DNA of 22,076 nucleotides from a virus (IMGVR_UViG_3300009604_004001:1-22076); one strand, 5' to 3'; numbered from the stretch's first letter, positions 6,248-13,261 are shown. The notes: a model not told the origin generated them from the letters alone. Numbers and translations are program-made.

Positions 6248-6883
6248 TCACTCTGTCGCGGCTTCACTGCCCACGGCATCAGTCGCCTGGCTCGCATCGC
6301 TTTCTGGGATGGGGGCCATGGTGACGATGAGTTGCTTGAGGAGCTCCTTGAGCTCATCGTCTCCGGTGCTTCGGCTTGACAGCGCCGTGAGGACCTCATC
6401 AGGCAGCGGCTGCGTCTTCACGCTGACATTCACAGCTGGCGCACCGTTGTGGTACTGCAGGTCGGTTTGATTGAGCGCGTCGACCCAGCGGACCACGAGC
6501 ATCACACATTCGTTACTCGAGGCATCCCGGCGGATGTCGGCCTCGAACTCCATCGGCTTCCACTCACCGTTGCCCTGGGTGTGCTCGATGTGCTTGAGCA
6601 TGTCCTTGATCGTATCGTTCACCTTCTGCTCGAACAGGCCGGCTCCGATGTTTCCAATCAGACCAGTGAGTTTCCACTTTGTGTCGTGAAGCCTGGTCCT
6701 GTGACTCGACCAGGCCTTGGCTGTTTTCTTGTCGATGAGGATGCTATCGCAAACCTTGCGGACGATCTTGAGAAATTCCTCAGCCCGCATGATGGAGTCT
6801 TCTTCCTCCGAATCCTTGTTGGCGCTGGGCTTCAAGCCAATCTTCTGCGCATTGATGTGGTCCATTTCGGTCAGCAAAGACAT
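6248..6883 (-). CDS. Hypothetical protein downstream of recT, 211 aa
   Basis: A 211-residue protein with a strong AAGGAG Shine-Dalgarno before the ATG. It is charged and mainly helical in appearance, with an acidic Glu/Asp run near residue 25, a central mixed region containing MLVVRWVDALNQTDLQYHNGAPAVNVSV, and a helical C-terminus (DDELKELLKQLIVTM). There is no signal peptide, membrane helix or metal-binding cysteine cluster. The family is not recognised. It is the last gene of the leftward exonuclease-recT unit and follows recT by 35 bp, so a supporting role in phage recombination or replication is possible. Confidence 0.6.
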   Translation of the reverse strand: MSLLTEMDHINAQKIGLKPSANKDSEEEDSIMRAEEFLKIVRKVCDSILIDKKTAKAWSSHRTRLHDTKWKLTGLIGNIGAGLFEQKVNDTIKDMLKHIEHTQGNGEWKPMEFEADIRRDASSNECVMLVVRWVDALNQTDLQYHNGAPAVNVSVKTQPLPDEVLTALSSRSTGDDELKELLKQLIVTMAPIPESDASQATDAVGSEAATE

Positions 6884-6918
6884 TGAGATACTCCTTAGGC
6901 TGTTGGCCTATATCCTGA

Positions 6919-7872
6919 TTAAGCGAACGGGTCAGCGTCTTCCGCGAGCTCGACCGGCTCTTCTGGTTCTGGGTGGTCGTGTACGAATTCGTTTGCGGGC
7001 TCTTCTGCAGCAGTCTCGACCACCCTCTTGGCCCTGCTCTTTCGCCTTTTCCTCTGCGCAGGCGGTGCGTCCGCATCAATGGTCTCGGTGACATTGAGCA
7101 GTGCCTGCTCGCCCGCATCCTTCTCAAGGTCCTTGCGGACGGCTTCTGGCACGAACATGTCCGTATTCTGGCCAGCAATATCCGAGACTGTGTCGTGGGC
7201 CAGCGCGGCCCTCGCATCAGCTGTGAGTGGCAGGTACTTGCAGATGCGTCGGATGACGGTCTTGCGCCACATCTCTTCGGTGTGCGTGACCCACGGCCCT
7301 GACTGGCCGCTGCGTGCCGAGTTGCGGATGGACTCGATCTGGTCTCGGCGCATGACCTCAACCTGCTTCTGGCCATCCTTGAAGAAGCACACAGCGTATG
7401 CGAGCACGGGCTGACCGGGATCCCCATCGTACTTCGGGCGGTGCCGAAGGACCTCTCCTCCCTCCAGATCGAAGACGTGTTCGAAGTCCTCGTTCTCGTG
7501 GACCACCCGAGCCACAAAGTTGGCGACATCGCCTGATCGGCGCACCAACTCCATCAGGCCGGTGTAGTCAATCCAGAGCTCGGCTTCCATGGTTTTCCGC
7601 TTGCTGTTGTAGAGCGGAACCAGGTGGGCTCGGTGTAGCACACCGCCGGCGACAAGGTTGAGCTCGCAGGCCTTGGCTAGAGAGGTGTAGACAGACTCTG
7701 GGCTGCAGTCCAGAAGGCGTTCGTTCTTGTAGGCCTCAAAGCAGGCCAGGTTGACGATGCGCTCAATATCTGTGCCCTTGGGGGCGATTCGCTTGAGGGT
7801 GGGGGATTTTCGCTCAAGGTATCGCTTGAGATCGTTCAGTCTGCCTGACTGTGTAAGTGCTGTGTTGCTCAC
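6919..7872 (-). CDS. recT: RecT family single-strand annealing protein
   Basis: A 317-residue protein. Residues about 25-245 match the RecT family (PF03837) by recognisable segments: SPESVYTSLAKACELNL, HLVPLYNSKRK, a central LWIDYTGLMELVRRSG, the motif WVTHTEEMWRKTVIRRICKYLPL, and conserved spacing between them. RecT proteins anneal complementary single strands exposed by a partner exonuclease; here the partner is the YqaJ gene immediately upstream, whose stop overlaps this GTG start (GTGA). A GGAG Shine-Dalgarno precedes the GTG. After about residue 270 there is a basic patch (QRKRRKSRAKR) and an acidic tail ending EDADPFA, reminiscent of SSB C-terminal tips. Assignment is confident; the tail function is inference. 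Confidence 0.92.
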   Translation of the reverse strand: MSNTALTQSGRLNDLKRYLERKSPTLKRIAPKGTDIERIVNLACFEAYKNERLLDCSPESVYTSLAKACELNLVAGGVLHRAHLVPLYNSKRKTMEAELWIDYTGLMELVRRSGDVANFVARVVHENEDFEHVFDLEGGEVLRHRPKYDGDPGQPVLAYAVCFFKDGQKQVEVMRRDQIESIRNSARSGQSGPWVTHTEEMWRKTVIRRICKYLPLTADARAALAHDTVSDIAGQNTDMFVPEAVRKDLEKDAGEQALLNVTETIDADAPPAQRKRRKSRAKRVVETAAEEPANEFVHDHPEPEEPVELAEDADPFA

Positions 7873-8834
7873 GATTTATCTCCAATGATGCGCAGCACCC
7901 GGGCGCCAACGCGTACTGAAAGGTAGGACTCGTATAGTTCCGGGTGGTCCTTTTGAAACTTCTTCTGGTCGAATCGCTGAGAGTCTTTGTTCTTCTTCCA
8001 GGTGGCGATCTTATCTATGCCGGCGCCGTCGCCGATAGCGGCCCTCAGTCTGTTTTCGATTGTGCTCTTCTCAGACGAGAGCTCCTTGTGGAGCCGACGA
8101 ACCTCGAGTAGACGCTCGTGCATTCCGATTTCATTCCCAGTCGCTGGGCGAAGTGACTCCGCTTTTGGGCGCGGGTGCATCAAGGCGAGTGCCGCCTTGG
8201 CTAAATCGCTGCCATCCGGAGGTGGCGGGACGTTCCCATCGACGTGCTTGCCCCACCAGGCGAGGGCGGTATCGAGGATCTGTGTGCCAAGTTCCTTGTC
8301 GCGATCGATTCGATATTCTCTGTAATCGTCCAGTCCAATCAGAACGGCGACATCCCATCGATCCAGATCGGACACCTCCATGTAGACTCTGCACTGCACC
8401 TCGACATCGAGTGGAACCAGGCCTGTCCCGCCTTCTCCCCATCCGCGCGAGGATCTGCGGGTCTTGATCTCCAGCCCCCACGTTTGATTGCGTGAGTCTG
8501 TGACAATGCGATCCGGAGTGCCAAAGATATGCGGCCTTTCGGGGTGCCAGACCAGGCCACACTCCTTCACCTCTACGTTTGGATTGCTCTCGGCGTAGAG
8601 CTCAGACACATACTTCTCCATGATCCGGCCACGCTTCATGACTGGATTGTCTGATTGCTCTTCGATTTCGAGGCGCATCTTGTTCGACCAGAGCGCAAAC
8701 GGGCTCTTCCCGAAGGAACCGTTCTTCATTTCACTGCTGGCTGATGCGCACACGATGGAGGCGATATCGGTACCGCCTAGTCCACCCTTTCGTTCACGGA
8801 GCCACTGCTGCCGTTCGTTGGTTGTCATGTTCAT
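7869..8834 (-). CDS. yqaJ: YqaJ-family phage exonuclease (lambda Exo-like fold)
   Basis: A 321-residue protein when started at the ATG at 8834; an in-frame GTG at 8879 would add 15 residues but sits upstream of the promoter -10. Motifs of the YqaJ nuclease family (PF09588) are in order: GLGGTDIASI at 19-27, G69 to E73, GTPDRIV at 105-111, LEIKT at 121-125 (metal-binding Glu/Lys), and a following Gln in VEVQCRVYM. Such enzymes resect double-stranded ends to give the 3' single strands used by RecT, the next gene. The C-terminal half carries a helical extension (HERLLEVRRLHKELSSEKSTIENRL) and ends before recT by a 4-nt overlap. High confidence in family, moderate in start. Confidence 0.9.
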   Translation of the reverse strand: MNMTTNERQQWLRERKGGLGGTDIASIVCASASSEMKNGSFGKSPFALWSNKMRLEIEEQSDNPVMKRGRIMEKYVSELYAESNPNVEVKECGLVWHPERPHIFGTPDRIVTDSRNQTWGLEIKTRRSSRGWGEGGTGLVPLDVEVQCRVYMEVSDLDRWDVAVLIGLDDYREYRIDRDKELGTQILDTALAWWGKHVDGNVPPPPDGSDLAKAALALMHPRPKAESLRPATGNEIGMHERLLEVRRLHKELSSEKSTIENRLRAAIGDGAGIDKIATWKKNKDSQRFDQKKFQKDHPELYESYLSVRVGARVLRIIGDKS

Positions 8835-8840
8835 AAAGGA

Positions 8841-8869
8841 AGCGTAGTCACGGCTGATGGGTGTGTCAA
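8841..8869 (-). promoter_or_regulatory. Leftward promoter for exonuclease-recT unit
   Basis: On the minus strand TTGACA (8869-8864), a 17-bp spacer and TACGCT (8846-8841) are present. The -35 is perfect and the -10 matches TATAAT at three positions. A start about 7 nt downstream would coincide with the ATG at 8834, implying a leaderless or nearly leaderless message. The -35 is embedded in an inverted repeat. Confidence 0.55.
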
Positions 8870-8880
8870 GGAGGCACACA
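8862..8880. promoter_or_regulatory. Candidate operator (TGTGT-N9-ACACA) over the leftward -35
   Basis: Arms TGTGT (8862-8866) and ACACA (8876-8880) flank 9 bp and cover the leftward -35 box. The site lies 7 bp from the -35 of a divergent rightward promoter, so a bound dimer could switch between the two directions. The Cro-like protein at 8936 is the obvious candidate ligand. The arms are short, so this is tentative. Confidence 0.4.
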
Positions 8881-8886
8881 TCGGGG

Positions 8887-8915
8887 TGGACATATTATGG
8901 TAGTTTGGCTATTCT
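8887..8915 (+). promoter_or_regulatory. Rightward promoter for the Cro-like gene
   Basis: TGGACA (8887-8892), a 17-bp spacer and TATTCT (8910-8915) are present on the plus strand. The expected transcript start is near 8922, just ahead of the GGAG that precedes the ATG at 8936. The 9-bp near-palindrome CATATTATG lies in the spacer. Confidence 0.55.
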
Positions 8916-8935
8916 TGCCAGCGGAGAAGCACCCG

Positions 8936-9178
8936 ATGGCCACAGTCGAGCAGTACCGTATGGCGTTACCTGGCCGCAGTAGCCGAGCTTCCTTTACAGA
9001 GTGGTTGAACGAACAGCTGGCGCCAATGGATCAAAGCCTTAGCGTTCACTACCTGCGCGACCTGGAACGAGGAAGAAAGATTCCATCACTATCATTGGCC
9101 GTCGCCATTTCACGCGCAACCAGCGGTGTTGTTTCACCCGCCGAGTGGCCTGGCCTCTCGTTCAAATTGCGGCTTTGA
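8936..9178 (+). CDS. Small Cro/CI-like helix-turn-helix regulator
   Basis: The ATG at 8936 is chosen because it lies just after the promoter and a GGAGA Shine-Dalgarno; the frame is open upstream to a GTG-type start at 8861, which would precede the promoter. The product is 80 residues. It resembles the Cro/CI (XRE) HTH fold: FTEWLNEQLAPM (helix 1), then SVHYLRDLERGRKIPSLSLAVAISRATSG, where the Y-x-x-x-x-E-R-G-R-K-x-P-S pattern is typical of the recognition helix and following turn. It is the only rightward gene at this divergent locus and faces the leftward exonuclease promoter. It probably acts as a repressor of that promoter and perhaps its own. The 3' end overlaps the antisense zinc-ribbon gene by 45 bp. 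Confidence 0.65.
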   Translation: MATVEQYRMALPGRSSRASFTEWLNEQLAPMDQSLSVHYLRDLERGRKIPSLSLAVAISRATSGVVSPAEWPGLSFKLRL

Positions 9179-9385
9179 ATAGCGGCACCAGGTGCACACC
9201 TTGTTTGAATCGATCAGCAGCAGCACTGACCCTGGACCGCACCGAGCGCAGAAGCCTGGAATGACTACGCCGGATTCACCATCAAGGGCGAAGACGTCTC
9301 CATGCCGAACGACTGTTCCGTTGGGGATATCTTCCCAGTTAAGCTCGTGCCCCGGAAACGGTACAATCACGCCTGAAGTTGCCAC
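9134..9385 (-). CDS. Small zinc-ribbon-like protein
   Basis: An 83-residue protein with a GTG start preceded by an AGGATGGGG Shine-Dalgarno-like sequence. Its C-terminal half holds two CxxC knuckles, CARC (46-49) and CTWC (64-67), 14 residues apart, the layout of a zinc ribbon. The N-terminal half is a short beta-type domain (VIVPFPGHELNWEDIPNGTVVRHGDVFALDG). Zinc ribbons in small phage proteins bind nucleic acid or host RNA polymerase, but nothing here shows which. The 3' end runs 45 bp into the opposing Cro-like gene, so the two transcripts are convergent. The precise start is uncertain; the cysteines argue that the gene is real. Confidence 0.55.
   Translation of the reverse strand: MATSGVIVPFPGHELNWEDIPNGTVVRHGDVFALDGESGVVIPGFCARCGPGSVLLLIDSNKVCTWCRYSKPQFEREARPLGG
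9339..9367 (+). promoter_or_regulatory. Candidate rightward promoter for the lysine-rich protein gene
   Basis: TACAAT at 9362-9367 is a five of six match to the -10 consensus, with TTAAGC at 9339-9344 after a 17-bp spacer as a weak -35. A transcript from here would start near 9374 and have a roughly 40-nt leader before the ATG at 9414. Confidence 0.35.
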
Positions 9386-9413
9386 AACCCCATCCTAACA
9401 AACAGGAGTTCCC

Positions 9414-9719
9414 ATGCCTCTTATTGATCGAGACAAACTTAGAGATATCCGAAGAAACTGGAAACGGCGGAATCTCAGCAAGGACTTGCCGGAACTGCTG
9501 GCTCACATCGACATGCTTGAATCGATGGTCGGAGAAGGCAAGATCACCGTCAACGTCGGCGCCATCAAGGCCACAGTTGATGCGGGCCCAGACGGCAAGT
9601 TCGGCACCAAGGACGACTCGGTGAAGCTCAGCCGCGCCAAGAGGAAGCCTGCCGCACGGAAGAAGGCACCCGCAAAGAAGGCCGCCGCAAAGAAGCCGGC
9701 GGCTAAGAAGAAATCCTAG
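9414..9719 (+). CDS. Small protein with histone H1-like lysine/alanine-rich tail
   Basis: A 101-residue protein with an AGGAG Shine-Dalgarno about 7 nt before the ATG. Residues 1-45 look helical and charged (LRDIRRNWKRRNLSKDLPELLAHIDMLESM). A short beta region with a DAGPDGKFGTKDD loop follows. From about residue 73 the tail is nearly all Lys, Ala, Pro and Arg (AKRKPAARKKAPAKKAAAKK). Such tails bind DNA nonspecifically, as in histone H1 and bacterial histone-like proteins, so a nucleoid- or phage-genome-binding role is likely, though unproven. It is one of only two rightward genes inside the leftward half. Its stop overlaps the convergent gene's stop within a perfect palindrome. Confidence 0.65.
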   Translation: MPLIDRDKLRDIRRNWKRRNLSKDLPELLAHIDMLESMVGEGKITVNVGAIKATVDAGPDGKFGTKDDSVKLSRAKRKPAARKKAPAKKAAAKKPAAKKKS

Positions 9720-9723
9720 GATT
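9712..9723. terminator. Perfect 12-bp palindrome covering two convergent stop codons
   Basis: AATCCTAGGATT is its own reverse complement. The TAG of the rightward gene (9717-9719) and the TAG of the leftward gene (CTA on plus, 9716-9718) share its centre. There is no loop or T-run, so it is more likely a compact convergent junction or a protein site than a strong intrinsic terminator. Confidence 0.35.
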
Positions 9724-9913
9724 CGATTTCGGTGCGCAGCGCAGCTGTCATCAACTGGAACGCGATCCACTCCTTGCGAAGCCGAAGAGTTTTCTTGAGC
9801 TCTGTGCGCACGGCTTCGTACCGTGGTCCGTAGGCGACCAGGTCATCGTCATCGTCTACTACCATCCAGCCGTTTTCACTGCTTTCAAGATTCCAGCCCT
9901 CGGGTAGTATCAC
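9716..9913 (-). CDS. Small hypothetical protein, about 65 aa
   Basis: The frame is open up to 10030, but that would overlap the preceding gene by more than 100 nt. A GTG at 9913, 8 nt after the preceding stop, is a more likely start and gives 65 residues beginning MILPEGWNLESSENGW. The protein is acidic in the middle (five aspartates in a row) with a basic helical end (RTELKKTLRLRKEW). The family is not recognised. It closes the leftward unit that includes primase and VapE. The start choice is uncertain because no good Shine-Dalgarno is visible. Confidence 0.5.
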   Translation of the reverse strand: MILPEGWNLESSENGWMVVDDDDDLVAYGPRYEAVRTELKKTLRLRKEWIAFQLMTAALRTEIES

Positions 9914-9921
9914 TTGGCTAT

Positions 9922-10455
9922 CTACCGAGGCATTGGGAAGCTTTCGATCGGCACCAGGCTCTGGAGGAACTCGCTCACGAACGCCATATGCCAGGCTCTC
10001 GCTGACTCCATGAAGGAGAGCACGAAGCATTCCTCGGACAGAAGGTTCCAGAACGTCTCCTCTTCACTACTCAGCATACGACGGGAAGCGTCCGCGTGCT
10101 TCCACAACTCGTATGGACGCATCCCTATCCACTTCTCTATCCCGGCAATCTCAATGTCGTCTGGTAGTTCTCCGTCCTGCTCCAGCTCGAACAGGGCGTC
10201 TCCAACATAGGAGTTGACATCGCTGATCGATTCCAGCTGGAGCTCCTCAACAACCCAGGGGGGCTCTGTAAACATGGCGTTGATTCCAATCATCAACAGC
10301 CTGAGCATGCTGCCGTCATCAATCATGGTTTCGATTTCGGTGGACGTTGAGTCGTAGAGACTGAACAGCCTCTTCACGGAGACCGGGAACCCGAGTCCTG
10401 ACTGCAGGTCGATCTTATCGATCTTGGCGAGAAAGTAATCTACTTGGTTGTTCAT
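9922..10455 (-). CDS. Hypothetical protein, 177 aa
   Basis: A 177-residue protein starting at an ATG 4 nt after the stop of the virion-paralogue gene, with no clear Shine-Dalgarno, so initiation may be coupled. It is acidic and largely helical in appearance (LFSLYDSTSTEIETMIDDG; MLSSEEETFWNLLSEECFVL), with no membrane helix and no catalytic motif that I recognise. It travels with the virion-like gene at 10460 inside the primase/VapE operon, which suggests a two-gene insert (moron-like) or a functional pair. No function can be assigned. Confidence 0.55.
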   Translation of the reverse strand: MNNQVDYFLAKIDKIDLQSGLGFPVSVKRLFSLYDSTSTEIETMIDDGSMLRLLMIGINAMFTEPPWVVEELQLESISDVNSYVGDALFELEQDGELPDDIEIAGIEKWIGMRPYELWKHADASRRMLSSEEETFWNLLSEECFVLSFMESARAWHMAFVSEFLQSLVPIESFPMPR

Positions 10456-10459
10456 AGTT

Positions 10460-10876
10460 CTACGATGGTGTGGCTGCGGCCGATATGGTTGTGATGGCTG
10501 TCCTGTTCACATACCCCATGACATTGACTACGTTGGCGCTGCCAGCATAGGCCGCAATGCGGCGACCTAAGGTGCCGTTCCCACGCAGTGGTTGACCAGG
10601 TAGTACAAGCATCCAACCAGCCTTTGGCGGGACGGTGAAGATAGTTCTCTGGTCCACGGCTGCAGTGGCTGTTGTCAGGTAGCCGATGTGCATCGTGACC
10701 TCTACTGGTGCGGCCGATGTATTGGTCATCCACAGCCAGACCTCGTCTTTGACGTTTGTAGACAAGGGCGTGTCGTGAATGAAGGACCCGTTCCCGCTCG
10801 TGTCCGTGATTTTGATTGGGTCGCCATCGCCTTCTGTGCCGCTTGGCGCCAGGTTCATTTTTCTATAGGAGGCCAT
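10460..10876 (-). CDS. Virion-type beta protein paralogue located in the replication operon
   Basis: A 138-residue protein with AGGA about 7 nt before the ATG. It shares ordered landmarks with the + strand late protein at 254-622: DEVWLWMTN versus DEVWLWATN, VTMHIGY versus LTIEFGA, a TVPPKAGWMLVLPGQPL stretch versus TIPPDSGLVQVLPGLLI, then AAYAGSANVVNVMGYVNRT versus QAFAGVASKINLFGFVNLI. The homology is clear by eye. The N-terminus is longer and different. It lies 8 bp after the VapE gene and 4 bp before an unknown gene. A virion-type protein expressed with replication genes is unexpected; it may be a mobile moron, an alternative decoration protein, or recruited for another role. Confidence 0.7.
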   Translation of the reverse strand: MASYRKMNLAPSGTEGDGDPIKITDTSGNGSFIHDTPLSTNVKDEVWLWMTNTSAAPVEVTMHIGYLTTATAAVDQRTIFTVPPKAGWMLVLPGQPLRGNGTLGRRIAAYAGSANVVNVMGYVNRTAITTISAAATPS

Positions 10877-10884
10877 GTGAATTC

Positions 10885-12243
10885 CTAAAAGTACGAGGCG
10901 TCGTCTTCAACTTCTCTGGGCCGATCGATCTCGATGACATCTCCCATCTTAGACCAGAGATAAGTACGAGTGCCCTTGTGCATCTTTCTCACTCTCTCGT
11001 AACCGAGAGAGCGCATGATTGTTCCGACACGCATTTCGGAAGGCTTGCTCATCTGGTACGGTTCCAGCTTGAGGCCCTCTTGCATAATCTCCTGGGTGGT
11101 GACCTGGCTCTGGTACCTTGTGTCCATCCAGACGACCAGTATCTCCTCCCACGGATCCTGCTGTCGGTACTCGTCCGAAACCTGCTGAAGGTCATCTTCC
11201 CGGTCATCCTGCAGCCACCAAGACTCATTGTTCCGATAGGCTACGACGGCCTCAGCCCACAGCTGTTCCCTGTTGGCGTTGAGCCAGTCCAGATTGACGG
11301 TGCCCACCTCGACCGGCCAGAAGCGGCGTGAGCCAGTCATGTCAGAGATGAAGGACTTCTCGTTGGTGGTGCCGCAGAACACGCAATGCCGCTTCTTAGT
11401 GACCGCGTGGCGGCCGTATGCTGGGCGGTAGGTGTCTTCTTGGGCGGACAGGAATGCCTTGGTGGCTGAGTTCGCGCTCTTCCGGATGGAGTCGAGCTCG
11501 GCCACCTCGTAGATCCAGGTGCGCTGAATCTGTGCGTAGGCGTTTGGCGAGCCGATATCCATCGGCGTATCGCAGAAGTACTGCTCGCCGGCCAGGGTGC
11601 GGAAGGCTGTGCTCTTTCTGGCGCCCTGCTTGCCGATCAAGATGAGCACGGTGTCTGCCTTGCAGCCAGGCTGCACGGCTCGGGCTACGGCCTGAATGAG
11701 CCATCGGCGAGCTACATCTCGATGCAGTTCATTGTCGGCCGCACCGACCCCCCGGATCAACCACTCAGAGATGCGCGGCGTTCCATCCCAGATGCAAGAG
11801 TCCAACCACTCTATGAGTGGGTTTCGCTTGCGTTCTTCACCAATCAGCGATGCCACCTCGGTAACCAGGCCGGTGCTGAGTCTCATGTCGTACACCTTCT
11901 CAAGCCAGATGGCGATGCGGGTGTCGTCTGTATCTCTGTATTCCTGGTCGGCGAGCATCAGGACGTTTCTGAAGTCATCCTTCCAGACCTTCTTTTTCCA
12001 GCGTCGGTCGTGGGAAATGATGAGGTACGCGTTTCTCTTGGTGGGGCGAACGGCCTTGGTGCCGTCCTTGGTAGTCATCATCTGAAGCATAGACAGGACG
12101 CTGCTGCTGGCCTGCTCTTCCTGCCCAGCGCTGCCCGTGGGTTTACCATCCGGACCTACGGGTCCAGTGTCTATCGCTGCCTCCATGAGCTCAACTAGAG
12201 TGGGGGCGTTTGCTTCGGTCAGGGTTTCGGACAGATCAGGCAA
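10885..12243 (-). CDS. VapE-family P-loop ATPase / putative replicative helicase
   Basis: A 452-residue protein if started at the TTG at 12243, which has GGAG 7 nt upstream and overlaps the primase stop by 8 nt; a TTG at 12297 would add 18 residues. Recognised as the virulence-associated E family (PF05272), common in phages and phage satellites, by NPLIEWLDSCIWDGTPRI, RWLIQAVARAVQPG, the Walker A LIGKQGARKST, the WIYEVAELDSI Walker B region, the DTYRPAYGRH segment, and FCGTTNEKSFISDMTGSRRFWPV. These are thought to act as SF3-like helicases alongside a primase, matching the gene directly upstream. The Walker A has Ala-Arg before the Lys where Gly-x-Gly is usual. Confidence in family is high. 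Confidence 0.87.
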   Translation of the reverse strand: MPDLSETLTEANAPTLVELMEAAIDTGPVGPDGKPTGSAGQEEQASSSVLSMLQMMTTKDGTKAVRPTKRNAYLIISHDRRWKKKVWKDDFRNVLMLADQEYRDTDDTRIAIWLEKVYDMRLSTGLVTEVASLIGEERKRNPLIEWLDSCIWDGTPRISEWLIRGVGAADNELHRDVARRWLIQAVARAVQPGCKADTVLILIGKQGARKSTAFRTLAGEQYFCDTPMDIGSPNAYAQIQRTWIYEVAELDSIRKSANSATKAFLSAQEDTYRPAYGRHAVTKKRHCVFCGTTNEKSFISDMTGSRRFWPVEVGTVNLDWLNANREQLWAEAVVAYRNNESWWLQDDREDDLQQVSDEYRQQDPWEEILVVWMDTRYQSQVTTQEIMQEGLKLEPYQMSKPSEMRVGTIMRSLGYERVRKMHKGTRTYLWSKMGDVIEIDRPREVEDDASYF

Positions 12244-13261
12244 TGGTTCGCTCCAGTGGAAGCCTGTAGACTTTGCGTGGCGCCAAGGTCTTGGCAATCG
12301 TGCTGGCGTATTCGTCGCCCTGTTCGTCAGGGTCGCACCCGATGTAGATGGTTGCGTTGTCTGGCACGTTCAAACGGGAAAGTGAGGAGAAAGATCCGGA
12401 GGCACCGGAGATAATAGCGAGTTTGGTGTTGGCCTTTGCGGCTTCGGAACAGGCCATGATGAGATCAGTGATGCCTTCGCAGATGAGAAGGCCTTGTAGA
12501 TCCTTTGTAGCGCTGCCTTTCATCAGCATCATCCCTTCGCGGTTGGCCATAAAAAGACCGCCAGCCTCGACACCTAACGGCCACCTGGTCTTCGGGGCAT
12601 CTTTCCGATCAAAAACTGATCTGGCGTGAATGCTGGCAAAGGTGCCGTCGATTTCAAAGGCCGGCACGATGAGCTTCCACTGAGAACTCCATCGTCTTGG
12701 CCACCAGTCTGGCCAGGTGTATTGGTTTGGGTCCGGTAGTACGCGGGCCACGCCTGACTTGATGAGTGAGGGGATGTCGAACTGTCGTCGTTCAAGGAAC
12801 CGCAGCACTGCGGTGTCTGTGTTTGAGCCAGTGAGCGTCTCGATCTTTCGGCTGGCAGACCACAAGGCGATGACCTCTTCTTGACTTGGCCGTTGCCTCT
12901 TTCTGGGTTCTCGTCGTTGTGGCTGCGTCACCGGTGTGCCGTTGGTTTGTTCTTCAATCCATCCACTCTGGAGGAACCACTCTTTCACAGATCGCTTCTT
13001 TTCTGCGGTGAGATTCCTCAGCCTGTCGCCCTCCATCTTGATGGCCACCAGATCAATAGCATCACCACCTGAACCGCAAGCGTGGCACTTCCAGGCGCGG
13101 TCATCCCTCGTCACACCGACGGGACCGCGCTTGTCGTTGCTGCCGCGTGTCTCTGCGCCACAGTGGGGGCATGGTCCGAATGACCTACCGCGCTTCGGTG
13201 CTAAACCGACAGCTGTAGCTATGGTGCCAAGCGGCACCTCTTTTGCAGATTGAATCCACAT
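12236..13261 (-). CDS. DNA primase with CHC2-type zinc finger and TOPRIM domain
   Basis: A 341-residue protein with GGAG before the ATG. A zinc-binding domain is visible at C31-x-x-C34 and C59-x-x-C62 (CPHC...CHAC), followed by GSGGDAIDLVA as in DnaG-type primases. The TOPRIM domain lies in the C-terminal third: LLICEGITDLIMA (catalytic Glu) and IYIGCDPDEQGDEYA (Asp310/Asp312 region). Residues 100-150 include a basic linker (RREPRKRQR). The enzyme would make RNA primers for phage DNA synthesis and probably works with the VapE ATPase that overlaps its 3' end. At 341 residues it is shorter than bacterial DnaG and lacks an obvious C-terminal helicase-binding domain. Confidence 0.9.
   Translation of the reverse strand: MWIQSAKEVPLGTIATAVGLAPKRGRSFGPCPHCGAETRGSNDKRGPVGVTRDDRAWKCHACGSGGDAIDLVAIKMEGDRLRNLTAEKKRSVKEWFLQSGWIEEQTNGTPVTQPQRREPRKRQRPSQEEVIALWSASRKIETLTGSNTDTAVLRFLERRQFDIPSLIKSGVARVLPDPNQYTWPDWWPRRWSSQWKLIVPAFEIDGTFASIHARSVFDRKDAPKTRWPLGVEAGGLFMANREGMMLMKGSATKDLQGLLICEGITDLIMACSEAAKANTKLAIISGASGSFSSLSRLNVPDNATIYIGCDPDEQGDEYASTIAKTLAPRKVYRLPLERTIA

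Noticed and set aside
6449-6886. 145-residue plus-strand frame opposite the 211-residue gene
   Set aside because: Antisense shadow; the minus-strand gene has a strong Shine-Dalgarno and fits the operon.
6780-7529. 249-residue minus-strand frame overlapping recT in another frame
   Set aside because: RecT motifs are unambiguous in the chosen frame; the alternative is Arg/Ser-rich and without features.
9716-10030. Long form of the small gene starting at 10030
   Set aside because: It would overlap the well-formed 177-residue gene by over 100 nt; the GTG at 9913 gives a compact arrangement.
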